Source of the DNA: Cellulomonas cellasea
Lineage (GTDB): Bacteria; Actinomycetota; Actinomycetes; Actinomycetales; Cellulomonadaceae
Assembly: GCF_006538745.1 (NCBI RefSeq)
Contig: NZ_BJLR01000013.1
Location: 1-64,000 of the forward strand
Direction of reading: 5' to 3'
DNA: 64,000 bases
Shown here: piece after piece, positions 8,403-17,640 of the stretch
Layout: the number at the start of each line of letters is the position of its first letter
How positions within the stretch are numbered: position 1 is the stretch's first letter
Notes under the pieces: generated by a model
What the model was told of the DNA's origin: nothing
Database searches by the model: none
The model's input: the letters and a program-made list of their open reading frames with translations, nothing else
Program-made: the position numbers and the translations under genes

Positions 8403-9463
8403 GCGCGCGACGCAGGACACGGATCGCGCTGGCCCTGGTCGCCGTCGCGGCGCTCGGCGGTACGGCGACCGGGCTCGCCGTGGCCTCGGGGACCGACGGG
8501 CGGGACGACGCGGCGCCCGAGACGGTCACGACCGGCTCCCACACGGTCACGCGGCAGGACCTCGTGGACGCCGTCACCGTGCCGGGCGTCCTCGACTTCG
8601 GCGAGCCGCAGCCCACGAGCAGCGGGATCGGCGGCGTGCTCACGGGCCTGCCGGCGATCGGGACGGTCGTCGATCGCGGGGGCTCGCTGTTCCGGGTCGA
8701 CGACACCCCGGTGGTGCTCCTGCTCGGGACCCTCCCGGCCTGGCGCGCCTTCGACGTCTCGATGAGCGAGGGGCCGGACGTCACGCAGCTCGAGGACAAC
8801 CTGCGCGCGCTGGGGTTCTTCGGCGGCGAGCCCGACTCCCGGTTCGACCGGCGGACACGCGAGGCGGTCCGTGACTGGCAGGAGTCGCTCGGTCTGCCCC
8901 GCACCGGGCAGGTCGAGCTCGGGCGCGTCGTCTTTGTGCCGTCGCCGCGCCGCGTCGGCGCCGTGACCGCGGCCCTCGGTGACCAGGTGGGGCCGGGAGC
9001 GGACGTGCTCACGCTCACCAGCCCGGGCCGCGTCGTCACGGTGGAGCTCCCGGTCGCCGACCAGCGCGTGGCGCAGCAGGGGGCTCGGGTCACCGTGCGC
9101 CTGCCCGGCGGTACGGACGTCCCCGGCGCGATCGCCTCCGTGGGTTCCCCCACCGAGGTCACCAGCGGCAGCGACACCACGCACGTGATCCTGGTCGGGC
9201 TGACGCTCGACGACCCCGGTGCGGCAGGCGACCTGCAACGCATCTCCGTGACCGTGGTGTTCCAGCGAGGCGTGCACGAGGGGGTGCTCGCGGTTCCCGT
9301 GACCGCGCTCCTCGCCCTGCCCGGCGGCGGGTTCGGCGTCGAGAAGAGGACGGCGGCCGGCATCGTCCCGGTGCCCGTCGAGACCGGGTCGTTCGTCCAG
9401 GGCTTCGTGGAGATCACCGCGGGTGACCTCCACGAGGGTGACGACGTGGTGGTCCCCGCATGA
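8399..9463 (+). CDS. Efflux adaptor (MacA-like) with peptidoglycan-binding-like domain
   Basis: 354 residues from GTG 8399, which overlaps the lipoprotein stop. An N-terminal membrane anchor ([20 protein letters not shown]) is followed by a biotinyl-lipoyl-like section ([15 protein letters not shown], then [20 protein letters not shown]). A PG_binding_1-like helical insert spans about residues 125-175 ([20 protein letters not shown], then [20 protein letters not shown]). A beta-barrel C-terminus follows. In Gram-positive exporters such proteins extend from the permease into the wall. Its stop overlaps the ATPase start by ATGA. Confidence 0.85.
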   Translation: MSARRRTRIALALVAVAALGGTATGLAVASGTDGRDDAAPETVTTGSHTVTRQDLVDAVTVPGVLDFGEPQPTSSGIGGVLTGLPAIGTVVDRGGSLFRVDDTPVVLLLGTLPAWRAFDVSMSEGPDVTQLEDNLRALGFFGGEPDSRFDRRTREAVRDWQESLGLPRTGQVELGRVVFVPSPRRVGAVTAALGDQVGPGADVLTLTSPGRVVTVELPVADQRVAQQGARVTVRLPGGTDVPGAIASVGSPTEVTSGSDTTHVILVGLTLDDPGAAGDLQRISVTVVFQRGVHEGVLAVPVTALLALPGGGFGVEKRTAAGIVPVPVETGSFVQGFVEITAGDLHEGDDVVVPA

Positions 9464-10179
9464 CCGCGACGTCCGGAACGCCGCTCCCGCCCCTCGTCGA
9501 GCTGCGTGGGGTGACCCGGGACCACGGGCACCCGCCGGTCCGCGCCCTCGACGACGTGACCCTGAGCATCGGCGCCGGCGCGGCGGTCGCCGTCGTCGGC
9601 CCGTCGGGGTCGGGCAAGTCCACGCTGCTGAACCTCCTCGGGACGCTGGACCGTCCCAGCCACGGCCAGGTGGTCGTCGACGGCGCCGACGTCGCCTCGC
9701 TCGACGACGACGACCTCTCCGCGCTCCGTGCGCACCGGATCGGCTTCGTCTTCCAGCAGTTCCACCTCACGGAGGGGATCGGCGCGGTCGACGCCGTCGC
9801 GGACGGCCTGCTGTACACGGGGACCCCGCTCCGTGCCCGGCGGCAGCGGGCCCTCGACGCGCTCGAGCTCGTCGGGCTCGCGGGCCGGGCCCGGCACCGG
9901 CCGAACCAGCTGTCCGGCGGCGAACGGCAGCGCGTCGCGATCGCCCGCGCCGTCGTCGGCAGCCCCGCGCTGCTGCTCGCCGACGAGCCGACGGGGAACC
10001 TCGACAGCGCCAACGGGGCGGCCATCCTGGAGCTGCTGCTCGACCTTCACCGCGCGGGGACCGCGCTCGTGGTCATCACCCACGACCCGGCGCTCGCCGC
10101 ACGCCTGCCCCGCCAGGTCACGCTCCAGGACGGGCGACTGCTCGCCGACGTGTCGACCACCGAAGGAGCCCCCGCATGA
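9460..10179 (+). CDS. ABC transporter ATP-binding protein, MacB/LolD type
   Basis: 239 residues. Walker A is GPSGSGKST (about 47-55), the Q-loop is in [11 protein letters not shown], the signature is [14 protein letters not shown] and Walker B is [12 protein letters not shown], with the H-loop in [10 protein letters not shown]. The GNLD after Walker B is typical of the LolD/MacB/FtsE group. Four-base overlaps on both sides couple it to the adaptor and the permease. It powers the efflux complex encoded by this operon. Confidence 0.93.
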   Translation: MTATSGTPLPPLVELRGVTRDHGHPPVRALDDVTLSIGAGAAVAVVGPSGSGKSTLLNLLGTLDRPSHGQVVVDGADVASLDDDDLSALRAHRIGFVFQQFHLTEGIGAVDAVADGLLYTGTPLRARRQRALDALELVGLAGRARHRPNQLSGGERQRVAIARAVVGSPALLLADEPTGNLDSANGAAILELLLDLHRAGTALVVITHDPALAARLPRQVTLQDGRLLADVSTTEGAPA

Positions 10180-11366
10180 AGGACCGGCGTCCGTCCCGTC
10201 TGCTCACCCGCGACGTGCTCCGCCTGGGCGTCGCCGGACTGCGGTCACGGCCCGCCCGGGCGGTGCTGTCTGCGCTGGGGATCGCCATCGGCATCGGCGC
10301 GATGGTCGCCGTCGTCGGCATCTCGACGTCGAGCGAGGCGAGGTTCGCCCAGCAGCTCGCGACGCTCGGCACGAACCTGCTCACCATCACCCCCGGTCAG
10401 ACCCTCGCGGGGCGGGACGCGGTCCTGCCGCCCGAGACGGTGCCCCAGGTCCGCCGGCTCCCCGGGGTGCTCGACGCGAGCTCGGTCGCTCGGCTCGACG
10501 ACCTCACCGTGTACCGGAGCGAGCACGTGGACCCCCGCAACACGAACGGGATCAGCGTGCTCGCCGCCGACCAGGCCCTCCTGGACGTCACGGGAGGACA
10601 GCTCGCCGCGGGCCGGTGGCACGGTCCCGCGACCGACGCCTTCCCGACGGTGGTCCTCGGCCACGACGCCGCCCGCCGGCTCGGCGTCACTCGGGTCGGG
10701 AGCCAGGTCGTCCTCGCCGGGCAGCCGTTCACGGTCGTCGGCGTCCTCGCCCCTGTCGCGCTCGCACCGGAGCTCGACCCGTCGGCGCTCGTCTCGGAGC
10801 ACGTCGCGACCGAACGGTTCGGGTACTCCGGCAGCCCGTCGACCGTGTTCGAGCGCTCGACCGACGAGTCCGTCGCGGACGTGCGGGCGCTGCTCCCCGC
10901 GACCGTGAGCCCTGCCGCGCCCGAGGAGGTCACGGTCAGCAGGCCCTCCGACGCGCTCGCCGCGCGGTACGCGGCCGACAGCACGTTCTCGGGGCTCCTC
11001 CTCGGCCTGGGCTCGGTGGCCCTGCTGGTGGGGGGCGTGGGGGTCGCCAACACGATGATCGTGTCCGTCCTCGAGCGACGGCGCGAGATCGGGCTGCGAC
11101 GCGCCCTGGGAGCGACGCGTGCGCACGTGCGGGCGCAGTTCCTCGCCGAGGCGGTCCTGCTGACCCTCGTGGGGGGCGTCGGCGGTGCGCTGCTGGGCCT
11201 CGGGGTCACCGTGGTCTTCACGCTCGCCCACGGGTGGGTGCTCGCGCTGCCGCCGTCGGTCCTGGGGGCGGCGGTCGCCGCCACGGTGCTCGTCGGGGCG
11301 GGGGCGGGCCTGTACCCCGCCGTCCGAGCGGCGAGGATCCCGCCGACCGCCGCGCTGAGCTCCTGA
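10176..11366 (+). CDS. ABC transporter permease, MacB/FtsX type
   Basis: 396 residues from ATG 10176 (ATGA overlap). One N-terminal membrane helix (RAVLSALGIAIGIGAMVAVV) is followed by a large MacB-type extracytoplasmic domain of about 210 residues and then three C-terminal helices with the FtsX motif (VANTMIVSVLERRREIGLRR, ALGATRAHVRAQFLAEA). This is the normal MacB topology without a fused ATPase. With the adaptor and ATPase it would form a mechanotransmission exporter for peptides, antibiotics or lipids; the substrate is unknown. The upstream two-component system is the likely regulator. Confidence 0.9.
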   Translation: MKDRRPSRLLTRDVLRLGVAGLRSRPARAVLSALGIAIGIGAMVAVVGISTSSEARFAQQLATLGTNLLTITPGQTLAGRDAVLPPETVPQVRRLPGVLDASSVARLDDLTVYRSEHVDPRNTNGISVLAADQALLDVTGGQLAAGRWHGPATDAFPTVVLGHDAARRLGVTRVGSQVVLAGQPFTVVGVLAPVALAPELDPSALVSEHVATERFGYSGSPSTVFERSTDESVADVRALLPATVSPAAPEEVTVSRPSDALAARYAADSTFSGLLLGLGSVALLVGGVGVANTMIVSVLERRREIGLRRALGATRAHVRAQFLAEAVLLTLVGGVGGALLGLGVTVVFTLAHGWVLALPPSVLGAAVAATVLVGAGAGLYPAVRAARIPPTAALSS

Positions 11367-11573
11367 GCGCGCACGCGGGTGCGGGACGCCTCGGCCGCGT
11401 GCACGTCGTCGAAGGTCCGGCTTCCACCCCGCCACCGGACGTCCTCTCGTCGCGCGACCCTGTCACCACCGACAACGCCAGGTCCTCGAACCGTTGGGCG
11501 CCGTGGAGCTCGCGCGGGTCGCGGCCGGGTCGGCCCGGCGCACGCCCCGCACGAGGGCCACGTGCCGGCGAGG

Positions 11574-11968
11574 TCACTCCCCGCAGTCCCACCCGGACAG
11601 GACGGTGGTCACGGGCGACCCGGGGTCGGTCCCCTCGGTCACGAACGCGTACGAGACCGGGAACTCCCCCACCGAGGAGAAGTAGGGCGCCGACGGGGCC
11701 GGCGGGGTGCGGCTGCCCGGGCCGCGGAGGTCCGGGTGCGCCGCGTGGACCGCGGAGAGCGGGTCACCGACGCGGAGACCGTCCGCCGTCCGGACGTCGA
11801 CGGCCTCGGCGACGACACCGCGACCGGGCTCGGGCCCGTCCTGGTCGGGACCGGCGACGCCGCCAGCGCCCAGTGCGTCGCGGGCACGCCGACGAGCAGG
11901 ACGACCACCGCCCCGGCCGCGGCGACGGCGGCACGTCGCACCAGGCGACGGACGGGTGTGCGGGTCAT
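11574..11968 (-). pseudogene. Secreted protein gene with an apparent frameshift
   Basis: Minus-strand ATG 11968, preceded by GGAGG, starts a good signal peptide (MTRTPVRRLVRRAAVAAAGA, then VVVLLVGVPATHWALAA). That frame then degenerates into Arg/Ser/Pro-rich sequence. A different minus frame, from about 11870 to the stop at 11574, has protein-like character (VRTADGLRVGDPLSAVHAAH, then YFSSVGEFPVSYAFVTEG, ending SGWDCGE). Joining them requires a one-base shift between about 11810 and 11880. Either the gene is inactive, or the sequence has a base error in a GC-rich run. If intact it would be a small exported protein of about 130 residues, of unknown role. Confidence 0.55.
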
Positions 11969-12211
11969 GTGCGGACCTCCGTGCTCGGTCCGGGTGCGGG
12001 ACGCGACGGCTCGCGCCCGCTCTGCTCGCTGCCGACTCCGAGCCCAGCCGGGAGCCGGCTCGGCCCCGCACCGTGCGCTGTCCGCGCGCAGCACTCTCAC
12101 CCTCAAGAACGCACCCCGCCCCCGGATCGTTGGGGCGGCCGGACGGCGCGCGCGCCGGGCTCGCGGTGTCGAAACCGGGACGAACCGCCCCGCGCGCACT
12201 ACCGTGCGCGC

Positions 12212-13654
12212 ATGGCCTACCCGTGCCCGCGCTGCGGTCACCACGTCCTGCTCGCGCCGCCCGGGACCGGTGAGGACTGCCCGGTGTGCGCGACGCGCGA
12301 CGTCCCGACCCCGGACCCGCAGGCCGACGGGGCGCCCCCCTGGGCTCCGCTGCCCGGGCCGACGCTCCAGACCGCCGAGCCGCACCTCAACGGCGACGCG
12401 CGCATCGGCCGCCCCGCGACGCCCGAGGCGGACCCCGCACCCGAGCAGTTCCCGACCCCGCACGTGCCGGGGTGGGGACCGCGCCGACAGGACCGGCTGA
12501 TCACCCCGCGCGGCGCCGGCACGCCGCGCACCCGCAGCCGTCCGGGCGTCCCCCGGCTGTCGATCCGGCCGGGCGCGTCGCGCGGGGCCGGGAACGCGCG
12601 GGCGGACGGGGCCGGCCCGGGCGGGCCCGGCACGCCGGCCGGGCCGTCGTCGACGTCACGCGTGCGGGCGGTCGTCGGGCCCGGCGCCGCGGCGCTCCGC
12701 CAGCAGGGCGCGCGCGTCCGCGTCGCCGTCGCCGCGACGGACGACCTGCTGACCGACGACCACCTGTGGCTCGCGCGGCGCTGGGCGCCCCGCGTCGCCG
12801 CGGTCGCCCTCGTCCTCACGCTCCTGTCGACCGGGCCGCTGCACGGCGTGCTCACCGTCGTGACCGTGCTCGCCGTCCTCGTGCTCGTCACCGCGTGGGT
12901 GTGGACGTGGTGGCGGCTCGGGCCGCGGCGGTGGTGGGTCCTCGGCGGCGAGGAGCGCCGCGCGGAGCTCGCCCGGATCCACGACGACGCCGTCGCCGCG
13001 AGCGAGGCGCCCGGGATCGAGCTCGTGCGCGTCCGGCGCGTGCAGCAGACCGCGACGCACGGCTCGCGGTGCCTCGTCGAGACGGCCGACGGCGCCTCGC
13101 GCGACGCGTGGTTCTGGCACGACCGGCCCCGGCGCGGTGCGGTGCTGCTCGTGCGCGCCCAGCCGGCCAACCCGGCGCACACGTCCGACCTGCACCTGCT
13201 GCACGTCGGCTCGGAGGCGACCGGCAGCGGGATCGTGCAGCGCCTCCCGCGCGCGAGCTGGCGGGCCGGCGGTCGAGTGCGCCGCACGAGCGGGCGGGCG
13301 CACCGCCGCGACGGCGCGGAGGCGTGGGACCCCGAGGCCGACGCGCCGTGGGACGGGCAGCGCGGGTCGGTGTGGGACGACGACCGCGACGGCGAGGCGG
13401 GCTACGACGGCCCGCCCGCGCACGACCGGCGCGACGAGCGGTGGCCCGCGGACGAGGGCCGGGCCCGCGACGCCCACCGGCCCGCCGAGGAGGGACGGCG
13501 CACCGGGGAGCGGCTCCCCGCCGAGGAGGGTCGACGGGTCCGCGAGCGGTGGCCCGCCGACGAGGGGCACGTCTCCCGGCGGCGCGAGCGCGGACCGCGC
13601 GCGGACGTCGACCGCGACCTGTTCCCGGACGACCGGGGCCTGCCCCCGACCTGA
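12212..13654 (+). CDS. Zinc-ribbon membrane protein with charged C-terminal repeats
   Basis: 480 residues from ATG 12212. The N-terminus has a CxxC...CxxC ribbon (YPCPRCGHHVLLAPPG, then EDCPVCATRD). A Pro/Gly-rich linker follows, then two adjacent hydrophobic helices near residues 195-235 (VAAVALVLTLLSTGPLHGVL, then VLAVLVLVTAWVWTWW). A folded cytoplasmic part follows (about 245-345). The last 120 residues are extremely charged and contain a degenerate repeat of RWPADEGR / RLPAEEGR type. The mix of ribbon, paired helices and disordered tail matches no family I can name. Confidence 0.75.
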   Translation: MAYPCPRCGHHVLLAPPGTGEDCPVCATRDVPTPDPQADGAPPWAPLPGPTLQTAEPHLNGDARIGRPATPEADPAPEQFPTPHVPGWGPRRQDRLITPRGAGTPRTRSRPGVPRLSIRPGASRGAGNARADGAGPGGPGTPAGPSSTSRVRAVVGPGAAALRQQGARVRVAVAATDDLLTDDHLWLARRWAPRVAAVALVLTLLSTGPLHGVLTVVTVLAVLVLVTAWVWTWWRLGPRRWWVLGGEERRAELARIHDDAVAASEAPGIELVRVRRVQQTATHGSRCLVETADGASRDAWFWHDRPRRGAVLLVRAQPANPAHTSDLHLLHVGSEATGSGIVQRLPRASWRAGGRVRRTSGRAHRRDGAEAWDPEADAPWDGQRGSVWDDDRDGEAGYDGPPAHDRRDERWPADEGRARDAHRPAEEGRRTGERLPAEEGRRVRERWPADEGHVSRRRERGPRADVDRDLFPDDRGLPPT

Positions 13655-13724
13655 CCGCGCGCCGGCACCGTGCGCCGAGACGGTGCGCTCGGCCCGCGGG
13701 CGCGTGCGCCGGGTCAGGCCGCCG

Positions 13725-13922
13725 TCACCACGACTGCAGCAGGTTCCAGATCCAGTTCCCGATGAACTCCAGGAACTGGCGCACCGCAGGCCCGGCGGGC
13801 GTCGCCCCCAGCACGAGCCCGAACAGGATGCACACCACCGCGATCTCGCCGCGGACCTGCCGCGACCTCAGCAGCAGCAGGACGATGATGCCCAGCAGCA
13901 CGGCGACCGTCACGACGCTCAT
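13725..13922 (-). CDS. Small two-helix membrane protein
   Basis: 65 residues from ATG 13922. It is almost entirely hydrophobic: helix one is VTVAVLLGIIVLLLLRS, followed by a short RQVRGE turn, and helix two is IAVVCILFGLVLGATPAG. It ends with an amphipathic aromatic stretch (FLEFIGNWIWNLLQSW). The upstream 324 bp (13923-14246) hold no gene. No family is recognised; the compact length and clean topology support a real small protein. Confidence 0.65.
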   Translation of the reverse strand: MSVVTVAVLLGIIVLLLLRSRQVRGEIAVVCILFGLVLGATPAGPAVRQFLEFIGNWIWNLLQSW

Positions 13923-14039
13923 CGCGTCACCACCGGTCGTGCGTCGAACCTCGAGCTCCCCGCGATCCGCATGATCCGCCGTCTTCCGTCGATCCCCCGT
14001 GGTGTCCCGAGCGGACATACCGTACTGAACCGGTCGGGC

Positions 14040-14084
14040 GGGGCGGAGAGGCGCGCGGGGGTGCCGGGGCGGAGAGGCGCGCGG
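14040..14084. repeat. 19-bp direct repeat, 26-bp period
   Basis: GGGGCGGAGAGGCGCGCGG occurs at 14040-14058 and again at 14066-14084. It sits in the 324-bp non-coding stretch (13923-14246) between the divergent small membrane protein and the hydrolase. Apart from this repeat and general GC richness I see nothing in the stretch. Confidence 0.7.
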
Positions 14085-14246
14085 TGGCCCCGCGGCGGAG
14101 GCACCCGCGGAGCGCCGGACCCGGACGACCTCGACGGCGCACGCCCGGGGCGCGAGGTGGCCGGGCCAGCGGCGCACCGTCGCTCAGTTACGCGCCGCAC
14201 GCCGGTCCACCCTCCGACCCGCACCGTCGACGCCCCGGAGGACCCC

Positions 14247-15137
14247 GTGACCACGACCCCGACCGACACCCCGACCCCCAACCCCGCCGACGCCCCGGCG
14301 GGCACCGTGACGACCGGGACCCTCGACGCCCCCGGCGTGCGGCTGCACTACGAGGTCCGCGGCGCCGGGCCGGTCGTCGCGCTCGTCGGTGCGCCGATGG
14401 GCGCGGACGCGTTCGTGCCCATCGCCGAGCTCCTCGCGGTCGACCACACCGTCGTCACGACCGACCCGCGCGGCATCGGCCGCAGCCCGCTCGACGACCC
14501 CGAGCAGGACTCGACGCCCGAGCTGCGCGCCGACGACCTCTCCCGGATCCTCGCCCACCTCGGCGCCGGGCCCGCGGCGGTCCTCGGTTCGAGCGGCGGG
14601 GCCGTGACGGTGCTCGCGCTCGCGCAGGCGCACCCGGAGCAGGTGCGCACCGTCGTCGCGCACGAGCCGCCGCTCGAGCAGCTCCTCGACGACCGCGAGC
14701 GCCGCCGCGAGGCACTCGACCACATGGTCGCGACCTACCTCGCCGAGGGGCCCGGGGCGGCGTGGGCGCTGTTCCTCGCCGAGGCGAACATCGACGAGGC
14801 CGGGGAGCACGGCCCGTCGGGCGCGCAGCCCGAGCCCGAGGACGGGTTCCCCGAGCGCGACCCGCAGGAGGTCGCCGACGAGCGGCGGTTCTTCCTGCAC
14901 GAGCTGCGCGGGACGGCGCTGTGGGAGCCGGACGTCGAGGCGCTGCGCACCGGCGGGCCGCGCGTCGTCGTGGGCCTCGGCGAGGGCTCGACCGGGCAGG
15001 TGTGCGACCTGACGTCGACGGCGCTCGCGCAGCGGCTGGGGACCGAGCCCGTGCTCTTCCCGGGCGACCACCTCGGGTTCGTCGAGGAGCCGGAGGCGTT
15101 CGCGCGGCGGCTGCGCGAGGTGCTCGACGCGGGCTGA
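14247..15137 (+). CDS. Alpha/beta-fold hydrolase
   Basis: 296 residues from GTG 14247, preceded by GGAGGACCCC. The fold is complete: the strand GPVVALVGAPMGADAF, the acidic turn DPRGIGRSPLDD, the nucleophile elbow GSSGGA and a late His in LFPGDHLGFVEEPEAF. The Gly-Ser-Ser-Gly-Gly elbow and 'PRGxGRS' turn resemble the epoxide-hydrolase/peroxidase-like group. The protein begins with about 30 Thr/Pro/Asp-rich residues that look disordered. It is convergent with the P450 at 15194. Confidence 0.85.
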   Translation: MTTTPTDTPTPNPADAPAGTVTTGTLDAPGVRLHYEVRGAGPVVALVGAPMGADAFVPIAELLAVDHTVVTTDPRGIGRSPLDDPEQDSTPELRADDLSRILAHLGAGPAAVLGSSGGAVTVLALAQAHPEQVRTVVAHEPPLEQLLDDRERRREALDHMVATYLAEGPGAAWALFLAEANIDEAGEHGPSGAQPEPEDGFPERDPQEVADERRFFLHELRGTALWEPDVEALRTGGPRVVVGLGEGSTGQVCDLTSTALAQRLGTEPVLFPGDHLGFVEEPEAFARRLREVLDAG

Positions 15138-15193
15138 GGAGCGGCGGCCCCCGGTGCGCGGTGCGCGCGCCCGCCGGGGAGCCGTCCGAGGGC

Positions 15194-16450
15194 TCAGCCC
15201 CGGACGCGCACCAGGAAGCGGTCGAGGTCGTAGCCCTGCGTGACCTCGTTCCACCGGACGTTCGGCGGCCCGTCGGCGACGACGTCGCGGCGCAGCAGCG
15301 CGGTCACGAAGACCTCGGTCTCCATGATCGCGAGCGGCGCTCCCGGGCAGCGGTGGTGGCCGTCGCCGAAGCTCATCAGGGTCGCGGGCACGCCCCGCGG
15401 CAGGTCGCGGCCGGGGCACAGCCCGAGCGGGTCGTCGCCGACGACGGCGTGCTCGGCGTTGACCGCGCGGATGTCGACGTCGATCAGCGTGCCCTCGGGG
15501 AGGTCGACCGGCCCGTCCGGACCCGCAAGCGTCAGCGGCGCCGTGGTCCGGCGGTACAGGTGCCCGACGACGGGCTCGAGCCGGAGGGTCTCGTCGAGGA
15601 TTGCGAGGCGCTCGTCCCGCCCGGCCGCGCGGTAGCGGGCGAGCAGCGCCGGGTCGTCGAGCAGGTGCCAGACGGCGACGGTGATGAACTCGCGCGTCGT
15701 GGCCATGCCCGCGGCGCCGTACGTCACGCACTCGGTGAGGATGTCGAGGTCGCTGAAGCCCTGCTCGACGAGCTGGGAGATCACGTCGTCCGGTCCGGGT
15801 GCCCCGGCGGCGGCGCGGCGGCGGTGCGCGCGGATCGCGGGCCGGACGTCGAACCAGTGGAACCGCGCGAGCGCCGAGTTGCGGCGCAGCGACCGCACGA
15901 GCGAGCCCAGGTCCGTGACCTTCTCGGTCGAGTCGCCCGCGAAGAACGCGTCGAGGCGTCGGCTCATGCCGCGCACCGACGAGCTCGTGAGCCCGATGAC
16001 CCGCCCGGCGACGTGCACCGCCATGAGCAGGGACAGCCGGCTCAGGTCGACGGGGCGGCGCGTCCCGATGGTCGTGACCAGCCGCTCGCTGACCTCGTCC
16101 ATCATGTCGCGGTAGTCCTCGGTGACCTTGGGCGCGAAGAGCCGGGCGGCCGCGCGGCGCTGCGTGTGGTGGTCCTGGCCCTCGAGGTAGAGGATCGGCG
16201 GCCGCATCCTCGGGCCGGCCCGGTGGATCCGGTCGCCGCCGAACCCCGCCTGCCGGACGCCCTCCGAGGCACGCAGCACCTCGCGCGCGACGTCGAACGT
16301 CCGCACGACCCAGCGCGGCTCGGCGCCCGCGGCGCTCAGCTCGAGGGCGGGCAGCGCGGCGTCGTCCGGACGGGTGAGCTTGCGGACCGGGCAGCCGGGC
16401 GCGGACGTGGTCTCCGTTGACCCGTTCGGGTGAGTCGTCACACGTTGCAC
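15194..16450 (-). CDS. Cytochrome P450
   Basis: 418 residues, the usual size of a soluble bacterial P450. The heme-binding loop FGDGHHRCPG has Cys368 as the axial ligand. The K-helix is ETLR (E287, R290), and the I-helix has AAGMATTREF, where Met-Ala replace the usual Gly/Asp-x-(D/E) of the AGxDTT motif. The missing acidic residue may affect oxygen activation. GTG 16450 is used, although GTG 16441 would also serve. No ferredoxin or reductase gene is adjacent, so electron donors must come from elsewhere. The substrate is unknown. Confidence 0.92.
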   Translation of the reverse strand: MQRVTTHPNGSTETTSAPGCPVRKLTRPDDAALPALELSAAGAEPRWVVRTFDVAREVLRASEGVRQAGFGGDRIHRAGPRMRPPILYLEGQDHHTQRRAAARLFAPKVTEDYRDMMDEVSERLVTTIGTRRPVDLSRLSLLMAVHVAGRVIGLTSSSVRGMSRRLDAFFAGDSTEKVTDLGSLVRSLRRNSALARFHWFDVRPAIRAHRRRAAAGAPGPDDVISQLVEQGFSDLDILTECVTYGAAGMATTREFITVAVWHLLDDPALLARYRAAGRDERLAILDETLRLEPVVGHLYRRTTAPLTLAGPDGPVDLPEGTLIDVDIRAVNAEHAVVGDDPLGLCPGRDLPRGVPATLMSFGDGHHRCPGAPLAIMETEVFVTALLRRDVVADGPPNVRWNEVTQGYDLDRFLVRVRG

Positions 16451-16481
16451 GATGCCCGACGAGGGGCGCGAGCGCGACCGA

Positions 16482-16544
16482 TGCGGCGCGGCGCGGCGGC
16501 CGTGCGGCGCGGCGCGGCGGCCGTGCGGCGCGGCGCGGTGGCCG
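16482..16544. repeat. 21-bp tandem repeat, three copies
   Basis: Three tandem copies at 16482-16502, 16503-16523 and 16524-16544, each beginning TGCGGCGCGGCGCGG and ending GGCCG. The third carries one G-to-T change. The array lies just upstream of the P450 start and downstream of the membrane protein stop at 16574, so it could affect P450 expression. Confidence 0.8.
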
Positions 16545-16573
16545 TCGACAGCCGCCGGGACCAGCCGGCGGGC

Positions 16574-17476
16574 TCAGCCGCCGTGCGGCGCCGGCGTGAG
16601 GTGACCGGCGCGGTCCGCGGCGGGGGCGCCCGGGGCGAGCGCCTGGGCGCGGCGGCTCTGCACCCGCGCGGTCCGCGTCGGGTAGCCCCACAGCTCGACG
16701 GTCTGGACCGCCCAGAAGGCCGCGAACTCCAGCACGAGCAGCGCCTCGACGACGATCACGCCCCGCTCGGCGCCGGCCTCGCCCTGCCGCAGCGCGAGCT
16801 CGACGACGAGCGTCAGCACCATCGACGCCGCCACGACCCAGTACGCCGTCGAGAACCGCGACGACGGCTCCTCGCGCCGCGACGAGAACGCGTTGGCGAC
16901 CACCACGACGACGATGCCCGCGAACATCAGCAGCGCCGCCCCGTAGTGCCCGTGCTGCTCGAGCTGCTCGGGTGCGAGCACGTACGCCGCGGCGACGGCC
17001 ACGAGGACCGCCCACTTGACCCACCGCCAGAACCGCCCGGGCCCGTCGAGGTCGCGCCGCGGGCGCGCGCGGCGCCCGATCAGGTAGGTCAGCAGCTCGG
17101 TGAGCGCCGCGGCGACGAGCACGGCGCCGACGTTGTTGCGCACGCTCGCGCTGACGTCCCACACCGGCAGCCCAGGGCCCCCGCACAGCGGCTCGGGCCG
17201 CACCGGGACCATCGCGACGACGAACGCGAGGTACCCGGAGATCCCGAGCACGACGTCCTCGGTGTCGGAGCTCCCGCGGTACACGACGAGGCAGGCGCCG
17301 AGCGCGCAGAGCGCCCCGACGACGGCCCCGTGCGCGGCCGTCCAGTAGTAGGCGCTGATCGACGTCTGCCAGCAGCCGGCCGCGACCGCCTGGCCCACCA
17401 CGGCCGCCGCGAGCATCACGAGGAGCACGATCGTGGCGAGCCGCAGGTAGCGGTAGGTCTCCCGCTCCGTCGCCAT
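16574..17476 (-). CDS. Multi-pass membrane protein of unknown function
   Basis: 300 residues from ATG 17476 with about seven hydrophobic helices (for example IVLLVMLAAAVVGQAVAAG, then GAVVGALCALGACLVVY and YGAALLMFAGIVVVVVANAF). Loops between helices are short. The first loop holds CWQTSISAYYWTAAHG, and a later one has a PLCGGPGLPVWDVSASVRNN segment. The C-terminal tail is charged and Pro-rich. It resembles uncharacterised actinobacterial membrane proteins, but I cannot name a family. It is divergent from the small acidic protein at 17641. Confidence 0.75.
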   Translation of the reverse strand: MATERETYRYLRLATIVLLVMLAAAVVGQAVAAGCWQTSISAYYWTAAHGAVVGALCALGACLVVYRGSSDTEDVVLGISGYLAFVVAMVPVRPEPLCGGPGLPVWDVSASVRNNVGAVLVAAALTELLTYLIGRRARPRRDLDGPGRFWRWVKWAVLVAVAAAYVLAPEQLEQHGHYGAALLMFAGIVVVVVANAFSSRREEPSSRFSTAYWVVAASMVLTLVVELALRQGEAGAERGVIVVEALLVLEFAAFWAVQTVELWGYPTRTARVQSRRAQALAPGAPAADRAGHLTPAPHGG

Positions 17477-17640
17477 GGCGCCAGTATGCGTTTCGGCCCG
17501 CGGGCCCGCTCTGCGAACCGGGGGCCTCGACCGGGAGCCCGACCGCCGGGCCCGCCGGCAGCCCGACCGGCGCAGCCCCGGGCGCGTGCCTAGCCTGGGA
17601 GGGGACCGCGTCCCGCGGCCCCGTCGACGAGGAGGTCACG

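Noticed and set aside
9728-13654. Plus-strand frame of 1308 codons
   Set aside because: Only the part after ATG 12212 has protein-like sequence; the rest is an out-of-frame shadow of the ABC genes.
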